DNA from: Sulfurospirillum sp964466465
GTDB lineage: Bacteria; Campylobacterota; Campylobacteria; Campylobacterales; Sulfurospirillaceae
DNA length: 21,183 nucleotides
NCBI GenBank assembly: GCA_964466465.1
Contig: CAYXNJ010000043.1
Coordinates: 1 to 21,183 of the forward strand
Direction: 5' to 3'
The notes beneath the pieces are model-generated. The model was not told the DNA's origin. It worked only from the letters and a program-made list of their open reading frames with translations, and did no database searches. Shown here one piece after another: positions 1-7,554 of the stretch (the first letter of the stretch is position 1; every line of letters begins with the position of its first letter). The translations under genes and the position numbers were made by a program.

Positions 1-1
1 T

Positions 2-604
2 ACGAAGTTTAAAAAATATGAAAACAAATTTTTGGATCTTGTCAAAAATGGTCAGCATCCGAAGGTTTTATTTATTGCGTGTAGTGATTCAAGAGTTGAT
101 CCTTCTTTGATAACCAACTCTGCTCCTGGAGAGCTTTTTGTATTGCGAAACATTGGTAATTTTGTTCCTCCGTTTGCCCCTGACAATGACTTTCATGCCA
201 CAGCTGCAGGAATTGAGTATGCAGTTTCGGTTTTGGGAGTAACGGACATCATCATCTGCGGGCATTCACATTGCGGGGCTATTGAGACGATGTACACAAA
301 AATTACAGATATCAATTTAGTACATGTTAAAAAATGGCTTGAATTGGGGCTTGATGCTAAAAATTACGTTACACAAAAACTGATTAGTCAGCACGTCTCT
401 CAAGCGGAACGTCTTGAACTTACTGAGAAAATCTCACTGCTTTTTCAATCGAAGAACCTTTTAACGTATCCTGATGTTGAGCGTCGTGTTCATGCAGGTG
501 AGCTTTTCATTCGTTCTTGGTATTATCACTTAGAAACAGGTGAACTTGAATACTTCAACACCGAATCGGGAGAGTTTGAGCCAATGTTAGGTAGTGAAAA
601 TTGA
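2..604 (+). CDS. Beta-class carbonic anhydrase (5' end missing)
   Basis: Catalyses reversible hydration of CO2 to bicarbonate in the cytoplasm, supplying bicarbonate for carboxylations. The reading frame is open to the left edge of the window, so the true start lies outside. Judged from the family, roughly 10-20 N-terminal residues are missing. Zinc-site motifs of beta-carbonic anhydrases are visible: CSDSR (first Cys ligand plus the Asp/Arg dyad) and GHSHCGA (His and Cys ligands). The stretch ELFVLRNIGNFVPPF between them is also typical. The C-terminal half (WLELGLDAK, then RSWYYHLETGELEYFN) matches the usual end of the family, so the 3' end is complete. Its TGA stop overlaps the TTG start of the next gene, suggesting cotranscription. 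Family assignment is secure; the physiological role is inferred. Confidence 0.95.
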   Translation, partial: TKFKKYENKFLDLVKNGQHPKVLFIACSDSRVDPSLITNSAPGELFVLRNIGNFVPPFAPDNDFHATAAGIEYAVSVLGVTDIIICGHSHCGAIETMYTKITDINLVHVKKWLELGLDAKNYVTQKLISQHVSQAERLELTEKISLLFQSKNLLTYPDVERRVHAGELFIRSWYYHLETGELEYFNTESGEFEPMLGSEN

Positions 605-1536
605 TTCGTTGGAGTGTGCTGTTTGTTCCTTTTTTGCTGTGTGCATTAGAGTTTAAAGTAGCCACCTACAATGTAGAGAATCTTTTTGATGCCCAAAAAC
701 AGGGCGGCGAGTACGAAGAGTATATCCCCAACAACAAGCATGGTTGGAATGAAGCGATGCTTCAGATTAAGATTGCGCATATTGCGCGAGTCATTTCTGA
801 CATTGATGCTGATATAATCGTTCTTGCCGAAGTCGAAAACAAAGCAGTGCTTCAAAGATTAAACGCTGCGCTTGGAAGTAAAGCCTATCCCTATCTGTTT
901 TATCCTAACAAAAAAGAGCGTGTTAACATCGAAACGGCAATGCTTTCGCGCTTTCCTATCGAAAAAACTTCCACTATCACCATGAGAGATCAAGCCAGAG
1001 GGATTCATCGTGTGACGGTTAGCGTAGATAACAGAGCTTTGGATCTTTATCTGAACCATTGGCCTGCGTATATTGAAAAAGAAGATGAACGTTTAGTCTA
1101 TGCGAAAACATTGCACAATGTTTTAGAAAAAGAGAGCAAGAGAGAGTACATCCTTTTGGGAGATTTTAACTCCCCATACCAAGAGCAAAAAGGTCATTGG
1201 GGTATGGGACTGGTGACGTTTTTACAAGCAGGTGATAAAACGGCACCTTTGTATAATCTTTGGTATGAGCTTCCTCAAGAAAGGCGTTACTCGCATAGCT
1301 ATGGCAAACAAAAAAGCACGCTAGATCATATTATCATTCCTAAAACGTTATTGGATAGAAAGGGAGTTGAGTATAAACCAGCCTCAATGCACGTGTTTAT
1401 ACGTCCTTATATGCTCGATGAATTTGGCAATCCTAACAGGTGGCAAATCAGCAATAGAGGCAGGGGTGAACACCAAGGAATAGGCTTTTCTGACCACTTC
1501 CCCTTAACTGCAATTTTCCATACACTTAATGATTAA
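601..1536 (+). CDS. Exported endonuclease/exonuclease/phosphatase-family protein
   Basis: A 311-residue member of the EEP (DNase I / exonuclease III-like) metal-dependent phosphodiesterase superfamily. Residues 1-16 form a short hydrophobic signal-like segment (IRWSVLFVPFLLCALEF), so the enzyme is probably exported or membrane-tethered. Catalytic motifs appear in order: YNVENLFD (Asn24), AEVEN (Glu77), a histidine in NHWP, GDFN (Asp188/Asn190), LDHI, and SDHFPL (Asp298/His299). The start is a TTG whose last two bases overlap the carbonic anhydrase TGA. A Shine-Dalgarno-like AGGTAG lies just upstream, and no in-frame ATG precedes the conserved YNVEN motif. The substrate (nucleic acid, phospholipid or other phosphodiester) cannot be read from the sequence. 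The family call is strong, the function open. Confidence 0.85.
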   Translation: MIRWSVLFVPFLLCALEFKVATYNVENLFDAQKQGGEYEEYIPNNKHGWNEAMLQIKIAHIARVISDIDADIIVLAEVENKAVLQRLNAALGSKAYPYLFYPNKKERVNIETAMLSRFPIEKTSTITMRDQARGIHRVTVSVDNRALDLYLNHWPAYIEKEDERLVYAKTLHNVLEKESKREYILLGDFNSPYQEQKGHWGMGLVTFLQAGDKTAPLYNLWYELPQERRYSHSYGKQKSTLDHIIIPKTLLDRKGVEYKPASMHVFIRPYMLDEFGNPNRWQISNRGRGEHQGIGFSDHFPLTAIFHTLND

Positions 1537-1609
1537 ATCTCAAATATAACACGTTCTTAAGCCCTTTATTTTTATAGTTATACATTATATTTATCATAAA
1601 GGACTCAAA

Positions 1610-1813
1610 ATGATCTGTGCTGAAAAACTTCAACGTTTAATGATGGCAGCTGTCTTGTTTGTCGCATGCTGTTTAATGAGTACGGGCTCAATCTATGGTA
1701 CGGTATTGCTAGGATTTGTCATCGCAATGATTGTACTTTGGGCAATTACTGATTTTTGTCCTTCTATTTGGCTTTTTACAAAGCTCTTCGGTCACTGCAA
1801 ACGTAGCCATTAA
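1610..1813 (+). CDS. Small DUF2892 (YgaP-type) inner-membrane protein
   Basis: A 67-residue protein with two adjacent membrane segments (about residues 11-27 and 30-46) and the C-terminal signature DFCPSIWLFTKLFGHCK. This resembles DUF2892 proteins, which typically end in a CPxYxLLGxxxC-type motif. Cysteines lie at positions 3, 20, 21, 50 and 63. Cys50 and Cys63 correspond to the conserved pair of the family. DUF2892 domains occur alone or fused to rhodanese domains (as in YgaP), so a link to sulfur or thiol chemistry is possible but not shown here. A good Shine-Dalgarno (AAAGGA, 1598-1603) precedes the ATG, and an AT-rich promoter-like stretch (about 1576-1595) lies upstream, so it may have its own transcript. 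Confidence 0.75.
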   Translation: MICAEKLQRLMMAAVLFVACCLMSTGSIYGTVLLGFVIAMIVLWAITDFCPSIWLFTKLFGHCKRSH

Positions 1814-1823
1814 CACCTTTTAT

Positions 1824-1893
1824 CCTTTACATGTGAAAGGACGATTTAACCTCTCTTTGGTTAAAATAGAGTCAAATTATTTACATGTAAAGG
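1824..1893 (+). promoter_or_regulatory. glyS leader: nested inverted repeats covering the ribosome binding site
   Basis: CCTTTACATGT (1824-1834) is an exact 11-base inverted match to ACATGTAAAGG (1883-1893). The right arm contains the AAAGG Shine-Dalgarno of glyS, whose ATG is at 1901. Between the arms lies a second hairpin, TTTAACC (1845-1851) with GGTTAAA (1859-1865) and a 7-base loop. The left arm can instead fold locally, CCTTT (1824-1828) with AAAGG (1836-1840). The RNA therefore has two mutually exclusive structures, only one of which hides the ribosome binding site. The repeats are directly visible; a regulatory role is inference. A DNA-binding site is an alternative, because TTTACATGTAAA (1880-1891) is a perfect 12-base palindrome. 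Confidence 0.45.
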
Positions 1894-1900
1894 TCAATCA

Positions 1901-3952
1901 ATGATCAAACCTCTTTTGATAGAAATAGGCGTCGAAGAACTTCCTGCAATCCCTTTTTTAAAAGAACTCCCCAATATTGAAACATTATGGCTTGATATTT
2001 TAGAAAAAAATGCCCTCGCGTGTGAGTTCAAGTTCTACTATACACCACGTCGTTTAGTGCTTTGGCATGAAGCGTTCCCAACACAACAAAATGAGCGTGA
2101 AGAAGAATTTTTTGGAGCACCTCTTAGTGTTGCACTCAAAGATGGTGAACCAACACCTGCTGCTCTTGGTTTTGCAAAAAAATGTGGCGTTGAATTTAGC
2201 GAAGTATCAACGGCACAAAAAGATGGTAAAGAGGTACTTTACTACAAAAAAACCATCGCAGGACAAAGCTCTAAAATCCTTTTACAATCAATGATAGAGA
2301 GTTTTATCAAAGGACTTAATTTTGGTAAGTCTATGCGTTGGGGCTTTTTAGAAGAGAGTTTCATTCGTCCGATTCGCTGGCTTGGCTGTATGCTAGGTGA
2401 TGAACATGTAGCTTTTTCTCTCTTTGGCGTAGAGTCCACACCTTTTTCGTACCCTCACCGAACGATTTCGTATGAACCATTTGCTTATATGTTTGCGGGA
2501 GATTATTTTGACAGACTTGCTGAACGTGGTGTTGTACTTTACCCAAGTAAACGTGAAGAGATCATCTTAAATGATTTTAAAGCGATTGAAAAACAAGAGG
2601 GTGTACATATTGAAATCGATGAAGATCTCTTAGCAGAAGTAGTTGCCATTACAGAGTATCCAAAAGCACTTATTGGTAGTTTTGAAGAGCGATTTTTACG
2701 TCTTCCACCAGAAGTCATCATTACGTCTATGAAAGAGAATCAACGCTATTTCCCTGTCTTTAAAGAGGGAAAGCTGACCAATCGTTTCATCGTTGTTTCA
2801 AATGCAATTAGCGATGATTATGACTTAATCGTGAGAGGAAATGAAAAAGTACTTCGCGCACGTCTTTCTGATGCACTTTTCTTCTTAGACAATGACCTTA
2901 AAAAAGGGCTTCATTATGAAGGTCTTAAAGACATTACCTATCTTGATGGCTTAGGTTCACTCCTCGATAAAGAGCTTCGTGAAAAAGCGATAGCAACGTA
3001 CTTAACCAGCAAATACCAACCAACACTTCTTGCACAAAATGCGCGTCTTAATGCTTCAAGTTTGCAAGCACTCATGGACAAATCGGTGATGTATAGCAAA
3101 AGCGATCTTTTAAGCGAGATGGTGTATGAGTTTACAGAACTTCAAGGCTTGATGGGTTACTACTACGCCAATGCGGCTGGTGAGGATGAACTTTTTGCAT
3201 TAGCGCTTAAAGAGCAGTACCTTCCAAATTCTGAAGAGAGTGCGCTTCCAAGTACTCTTTTTAGCGCTATTCCTGCGCTTGCTTATAAACTCGATTCACT
3301 CATTGCACTTTTCAGTATCGATAAAATTCCAACGGGTAACAAAGACCCTTATGCACTTCGTAGAGCCGTGAATGGTATCGTTAAAATCGTACTTGATCAA
3401 GGCATCGCTTTTGATATTGCAAAAGACCTTAAAGCACTTGCGCAGAGCTACAAAGCATTTGATTTTACTGTTTTAGAGACATTCTTCTTGGAGAGAATGT
3501 ACCAATTCTTTGATGTGAACCCTTCTATTATTACAGCAGTTATCAGCAGTGGTGAGCGAGACATTGTTAAACTTTCACAAAAAATTAAAGCACTCTCAAC
3601 CATTGTTCAAGATGATGGTTTTAAAGAGATGTTCTCAACCTTTAAACGTGTTGCTAACATCATCAAAAATATGGAAGTCAATGCTCAAATCTCTGTAGAT
3701 GAAAAACTTTTTGACAACAGTTATGAAAAAGAGCTTTATGCTGCTTTCAAATCCGTGACCACTAAAACATATGACTCTTTTGAAGAGAATTTAGATGCAC
3801 TCTTTGCCCTTAAGCCACATATTGATGCGTTCTTTGACAATGTTATGGTTAATACGGAAGATTTGAACGTTAGAGCCAATCGCCAAAACCTCATTGCTTC
3901 GATTTATAATGCGTTTAAATCGATTGCAGACATTAAAGAGATTAGCATTTAA
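1901..3952 (+). CDS. glyS: Glycyl-tRNA synthetase beta subunit
   Basis: The 683-residue beta subunit of the bacterial alpha2beta2 glycyl-tRNA synthetase, which charges tRNA-Gly in the cytoplasm. The N-terminus begins with the family hallmark LLIEIGVEELPA. Further hallmarks are FYTPRRLVLW, GFAKKCGV, SMRWG, FIRPIRWLGCMLG and the block SMKENQRYFPVF. The DPYALRRAVNGIVKI motif near residue 485 and the helical C-terminal anticodon-binding region complete the protein. Length fits the family (about 680-700). The catalytic alpha subunit gene glyQ is not in this window, so the two subunits are encoded apart. An unusual structured leader precedes it (1824-1893) and a strong intrinsic terminator follows, so it probably ends its transcription unit. 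Confidence 0.97.
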   Translation: MIKPLLIEIGVEELPAIPFLKELPNIETLWLDILEKNALACEFKFYYTPRRLVLWHEAFPTQQNEREEEFFGAPLSVALKDGEPTPAALGFAKKCGVEFSEVSTAQKDGKEVLYYKKTIAGQSSKILLQSMIESFIKGLNFGKSMRWGFLEESFIRPIRWLGCMLGDEHVAFSLFGVESTPFSYPHRTISYEPFAYMFAGDYFDRLAERGVVLYPSKREEIILNDFKAIEKQEGVHIEIDEDLLAEVVAITEYPKALIGSFEERFLRLPPEVIITSMKENQRYFPVFKEGKLTNRFIVVSNAISDDYDLIVRGNEKVLRARLSDALFFLDNDLKKGLHYEGLKDITYLDGLGSLLDKELREKAIATYLTSKYQPTLLAQNARLNASSLQALMDKSVMYSKSDLLSEMVYEFTELQGLMGYYYANAAGEDELFALALKEQYLPNSEESALPSTLFSAIPALAYKLDSLIALFSIDKIPTGNKDPYALRRAVNGIVKIVLDQGIAFDIAKDLKALAQSYKAFDFTVLETFFLERMYQFFDVNPSIITAVISSGERDIVKLSQKIKALSTIVQDDGFKEMFSTFKRVANIIKNMEVNAQISVDEKLFDNSYEKELYAAFKSVTTKTYDSFEENLDALFALKPHIDAFFDNVMVNTEDLNVRANRQNLIASIYNAFKSIADIKEISI

Positions 3953-3962
3953 GCTTGTTTAT

Positions 3963-3996
3963 GTGTAAACACTTGAAAGAGTGTTTACACTTTTTT
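3963..3996 (+). terminator. Intrinsic terminator after glyS
   Basis: GTGTAAACACT (3963-3973) pairs perfectly over 11 bases with AGTGTTTACAC (3980-3990). The loop is 6 bases and six T follow at once (3991-3996). It lies 10 bases after the glyS stop codon. This is a textbook rho-independent terminator. Confidence 0.92.
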
Positions 3997-4035
3997 AATG
4001 ATAATAGAGTGCATTAAGTTTAATTTTGGCATACT

Positions 4036-4055
4036 AAGTTAAATTATTTTAACTT
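4036..4055. promoter_or_regulatory. Palindrome in the promoter region of the HD-GYP gene
   Basis: AAGTTAAA (4036-4043) and TTTAACTT (4048-4055) form a perfect 8-base inverted repeat with a 4-base spacer, 25 bases before the ATG at 4081. A possible extended -10 box, TGGCATACT (4027-4035), abuts its left end, which would place the palindrome at the transcription start. It could be an operator or a small 5' hairpin. The symmetry is seen; the role is inferred. Confidence 0.35.
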
Positions 4056-4080
4056 CATAAAGAAAAGATTACCAAAAAAG

Positions 4081-5772
4081 ATGTCAATCAGTAAACGAAT
4101 AAAGTACTTTAAGCAACTTGCTATTTTATTAACATTTTTTTGGACACTCCTCACAACCATTTTTGTTGTCTATCAATTTTACAATGAAGAAAAGCACATT
4201 GAAGAAAATTCATTAGAGAAAATTAAAGGTGTTGCAGAACAGTCAGTAGCGTTTGTTTACTGGGCGTACGAGCAAAAAGCCAAAGCCCTTAGCGATGAGC
4301 AAAGGTATAGTATTCGCAGTAATTTTTCCCTCAAAGAGCTTCTTTCAGTCCTAGCAAAACACAGTGAAATGGAGTTAGACATCGCTTCTATCTCTAAAGA
4401 TTTTCATTCACTTCCTCTTAAACCGACTATCAAAAAAGCACTGACACAGATGCAAGAGTATCACGAAGATCGTTTTGCATTGTTTGAAAAAGAGGGCGAA
4501 AAGCACCTGTTTTATGTCAAACCGATGCCTGCAAATAATGCGTGCATTATGTGTCATGTGCATAATGATAAGAAAGTTGGCGAGCTTATAGGCTATACAA
4601 CATTGGAAATGAAAGTCCCAACCTTTAAAGAAGCCAATCCTCAAACCTTTTATTTTCTCATTGGAACGTATCTTGGAACATGGTTTTTAGGACTTTTTGC
4701 TATTTGGTGGATTCACTCTCGTGGACGTAACTATCTGAATGAAAAAACAAAAATGTATGAAGAGAGCATGTATGCGCTGATCGATATGGTAGAAAAGCGT
4801 GATAGCTATACTGCAGGACACAGTCAAAGGGTTGCAGAGTACTCTAAAATGCTGGTTATGGCAATGGGGTATAGCAGTGATGATGTTGACTTTATCTATA
4901 AAGCGGGCATGCTTCACGACATTGGTAAAATCGAAATTCCTGATGCTATTTTACTAAAGCCCGATAAGCTGAGTGAAATGGAATACTCTTTGATCAAGCG
5001 TCACTCTACGGCGAGTTATGAACTACTCTCTCGTGAGCCTTTTTCTTTGTTGTCAACGGTTGTTTTACATCATCATGAACGCTATGATGGAGGAGGCTAT
5101 CCTAATGGCTTAAAAGCGGAGCAAATTCCTTTCTTTTCTCAAGTCATTACGGTTGCAGACGCGTTTGATGCGATGACCACCAATAGGGCGTATCGTAAAA
5201 GTTTAAGTCGTGAAGAAGCGCTTGCCATCTTAGAAGAAGAGAGTGGAAAACAGTTTCATCCGTTTATTGTTAAGATTGCTAAAGAGGTTTTTGCAGATGT
5301 GAAGCTTCCTGAACATACAACACAAATGCCCAAAGATCTACTAGAAGAGATGCGCTTTTCATACTACTTCCGTGATCAACTGACAGGCTTTTACAATATA
5401 AACTATCTTAAATTTGTTTTTACGCATGCGCGTGATTGTCAGTATAAAATGCTTCGTATCGATCATCTTAACTGCACCAATTTTGCTACGTATAATAAAC
5501 AATACGGTTGGAAAAAAGGTGATGAATTCTTATGCTTAATTGCAAAAACGATTCAATCTATTTATCCAGAAGCAATTATTGTCAGAGCCTATAGTGATAA
5601 TTTTTTAGTGTTACATATGAAAGAAAACGAACGAAATTATGCTGTTGTAGATCAATTATTAAGTCAGTATGGTTTGGTAATGCAGTATCAACATATCGAA
5701 CTTGATACGAATGAAACATTAACACTAGAAATTTTAGAAGATAAACTACTTCATTTAGAGAACGAGGTATAA
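4081..5772 (+). CDS. Membrane haem-sensor HD-GYP protein with degenerate GGDEF domain
   Basis: A 563-residue signalling protein. A membrane helix at about residues 15-32 and another at about 190-211 enclose a periplasmic domain. That domain resembles the DUF3365/Tll0287-like sensor and carries a c-type haem motif, CIMCH (residues 155-159). Next comes an HD-GYP domain (about 220-400) with MLHDIGKIEIPD (His279/Asp280) and HHHERYDGGGYP (330-341), both intact, as expected for a c-di-GMP phosphodiesterase. The last part, from about 431, has a GGDEF-like fold: RDQLTGFYNINYL, then RIDHLNCTNFATYNKQYGWKKGD. Its active-site loop reads RAYSDNF (502-508) instead of RxGGDEF, so it should not make c-di-GMP. 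The likely role is to lower c-di-GMP in response to periplasmic redox state or a gas ligand. Architecture is well supported; signal and output are inferred. Confidence 0.88.
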   Translation: MSISKRIKYFKQLAILLTFFWTLLTTIFVVYQFYNEEKHIEENSLEKIKGVAEQSVAFVYWAYEQKAKALSDEQRYSIRSNFSLKELLSVLAKHSEMELDIASISKDFHSLPLKPTIKKALTQMQEYHEDRFALFEKEGEKHLFYVKPMPANNACIMCHVHNDKKVGELIGYTTLEMKVPTFKEANPQTFYFLIGTYLGTWFLGLFAIWWIHSRGRNYLNEKTKMYEESMYALIDMVEKRDSYTAGHSQRVAEYSKMLVMAMGYSSDDVDFIYKAGMLHDIGKIEIPDAILLKPDKLSEMEYSLIKRHSTASYELLSREPFSLLSTVVLHHHERYDGGGYPNGLKAEQIPFFSQVITVADAFDAMTTNRAYRKSLSREEALAILEEESGKQFHPFIVKIAKEVFADVKLPEHTTQMPKDLLEEMRFSYYFRDQLTGFYNINYLKFVFTHARDCQYKMLRIDHLNCTNFATYNKQYGWKKGDEFLCLIAKTIQSIYPEAIIVRAYSDNFLVLHMKENERNYAVVDQLLSQYGLVMQYQHIELDTNETLTLEILEDKLLHLENEV

Positions 5773-5773
5773 T
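5768..5773 (+). promoter_or_regulatory. -10 box overlapping the HD-GYP stop codon
   Basis: A perfect TATAAT contains the TAA stop (5770-5772) of the upstream gene. Transcription would start near 5780, giving a leader of about 30 bases that ends in the Shine-Dalgarno AGAGGGG (5796-5802) before the ATG at 5809. No convincing -35 box is seen, which is normal for the housekeeping sigma factor of Campylobacterota. Confidence 0.5.
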
Positions 5774-5808
5774 TGCACCTATTAACTCTATGAGAAGAGG
5801 GGCGTTCT

Positions 5809-7554
5809 ATGCGTTTTACTACTTGTCCGTTAGATTGTTTTGATGGGTGCAGCATTGCTGTGAGCAAAGATCTTAAACTCAAAGGCAATAAATCTCACCC
5901 TATCACACAAGGCTACCTCTGTCATCATCTCAACCACTACCATACGTTTGAACGCATTGAAGAAGCCCGATATTTAGGGCAAAGTATAACACTAGATGAG
6001 GCTTTAGCGATTTTGAGTGAAAAATTACGCACATATGAGCCATCCCGTACGCTCTATTTTAAAGGAAGTGGAAATCTAGGTGTGATGCAAGGCGTAACGA
6101 AGCGTTTTTTTGCAGAGCACAAAGCTGTTTTAGCGTCTGGCTCTCTTTGCGATGAAGCAGGTGATGCGGGCATTTGTGAGAGTAGAGGTGCAAACTTATG
6201 CCTCTCTCCTTTGCACGTAAAAGATGCCGAAGTGGTGATATTGTGGGGGCGCAATCCTAGTGTGACCAATTCGCATATGCTCCCTTCTTTAAAAGGCAAA
6301 ACGCTCATCGTCATTGATCCTGTTAAAATTGACTTAGCCCTCAATGCGGCACTTCATATTCAGATCAAACCACGAGGTGATCTCTATTTAGCGCTTTTGC
6401 TCTGTCGTTTGGTGGCGATGGAAGAGATGGAAGATGTGAACTTTTTAAAAGAACGCACCCGAAATTACAAAGACTTTTTAGAGTTTATCAATGGCATTCC
6501 GATGCGTAAACTACTCGATAAATCACATGCTAATTTAGATGAAGTAGGAGAACTGTTACATCTGGTAAAAGGTAAAAAAGTCTCGATTTTGGTAGGTATC
6601 GGTGTCCAAAAATACAGCTTTGGACACAGTGTTTTACGCTCCATTGACGCATTGGGAGCTATGCTAGGGCTATTTGGAAAAAAAGGCTGTGGTGTGGGGT
6701 ATCTTTCCAACAGCGGTTTTGGATTTACCTCTCCATTTAAAGTCAATGCTAAAACAGAGCCTTTGCCTATCGTCAACTTTGGTAAGTATGATCTTGTATT
6801 TATCCAAGGAGGCAATCCTTTAAATCAAATGCCCTGCACCGCAAAAGTCAAAGCAGGGCTTGAAAAAGCAAAATGCGTAGTGTATTTTGGTTTGCATGAA
6901 AATGAGACATCTTCAAAAGCAGATTTGGTCATCCCCGCTCTTAGCTTTTTGGAAAAAGAAGATCTCAAACTGAGCTACGGACATCCTTTTATAGGGCGTA
7001 TGCCAAAGTTGGTCGAAAATCCGATGGGGCTTAGTGAGTATGCCCTAACACAGGCACTTTTAAAAGCGTTTGGGTACACGCTTTTAGAGAGTGAAGAGAG
7101 TATTATTGAAGAAGTGGTTGCTTCTAATAGTGTGGAACACGATGGCTTTTTAATCTCGAAAACGTATGAAGAGTACCCTTATGAGAAGACCTTTTATACC
7201 AAAAGCGGTAAGTTTGAATTTTTAGAGGAGTTTGATGATGATTTTGACGACGAAGAGGGCTTTTTTCTGATCGCTGCCAAACAAAATAAGTCACTTAACT
7301 CGCAGTTCATAACCGATGATTATCTTTATGTTCCTCTCTCTTTGGGGCTTGAACAAGAGGAACGTGTAAGACTGACAAATCGCTATGGAAGTGCTGAATA
7401 CTCAGTGATGCCAAGTGATAAATTACGAGATGATTGTCTGCTTCTTTACAGTGGTGCAAAAAATGCCAATCAACTTACGCCTTATGCGATGAGCCAAGAG
7501 GGCAACTGTGCTATATACCAAGAAATGAAAGTGAAATTGGAAAAGGTCAAATGA
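5809..7554 (+). CDS. Short cytoplasmic molybdopterin oxidoreductase (DMSO reductase superfamily)
   Basis: A 581-residue protein of the Mo/W-bis-MGD oxidoreductase superfamily. It opens directly with an iron-sulfur motif: Cys6, Cys10, Cys14 and Cys38 (CPLDCFDGC, then GYLC), fitting one [4Fe-4S] cluster. There is no Tat or other signal peptide, so it should be cytoplasmic. Cofactor-binding blocks include SGSLCDEAG, VVILWGRNPSVTNSH, FIQGGNPLNQMP and ADLVIPALSFLEKED. A C-terminal dinucleotide-binding domain ends in SGAKNANQLTPY. It is shorter than most family members (usually 700 or more). The CxKG that normally follows the fourth cysteine, whose Lys lies between cluster and pterin, is replaced by CHHL. 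A metal-ligand residue cannot be fixed; Cys114 and Cys123 are candidates. Its stop overlaps the next start. Substrate unknown; formate or an inorganic anion are only guesses. Confidence 0.85.
   Translation: MRFTTCPLDCFDGCSIAVSKDLKLKGNKSHPITQGYLCHHLNHYHTFERIEEARYLGQSITLDEALAILSEKLRTYEPSRTLYFKGSGNLGVMQGVTKRFFAEHKAVLASGSLCDEAGDAGICESRGANLCLSPLHVKDAEVVILWGRNPSVTNSHMLPSLKGKTLIVIDPVKIDLALNAALHIQIKPRGDLYLALLLCRLVAMEEMEDVNFLKERTRNYKDFLEFINGIPMRKLLDKSHANLDEVGELLHLVKGKKVSILVGIGVQKYSFGHSVLRSIDALGAMLGLFGKKGCGVGYLSNSGFGFTSPFKVNAKTEPLPIVNFGKYDLVFIQGGNPLNQMPCTAKVKAGLEKAKCVVYFGLHENETSSKADLVIPALSFLEKEDLKLSYGHPFIGRMPKLVENPMGLSEYALTQALLKAFGYTLLESEESIIEEVVASNSVEHDGFLISKTYEEYPYEKTFYTKSGKFEFLEEFDDDFDDEEGFFLIAAKQNKSLNSQFITDDYLYVPLSLGLEQEERVRLTNRYGSAEYSVMPSDKLRDDCLLLYSGAKNANQLTPYAMSQEGNCAIYQEMKVKLEKVK

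Noticed and set aside
32..604. TTG at 32 as the start of the carbonic anhydrase
   Set aside because: The frame is open to base 2 and the upstream residues (FKKYENKF) fit the family N-terminal region, so the gene is cut by the window edge rather than starting at 32.
5518..5529. GDEF string (residues 480-483) in the HD-GYP protein taken as a GGDEF active site
   Set aside because: Aligned to the domain it is the GD near the YGxxxGD block; the real active-site position reads RAYSDNF at 502-508.
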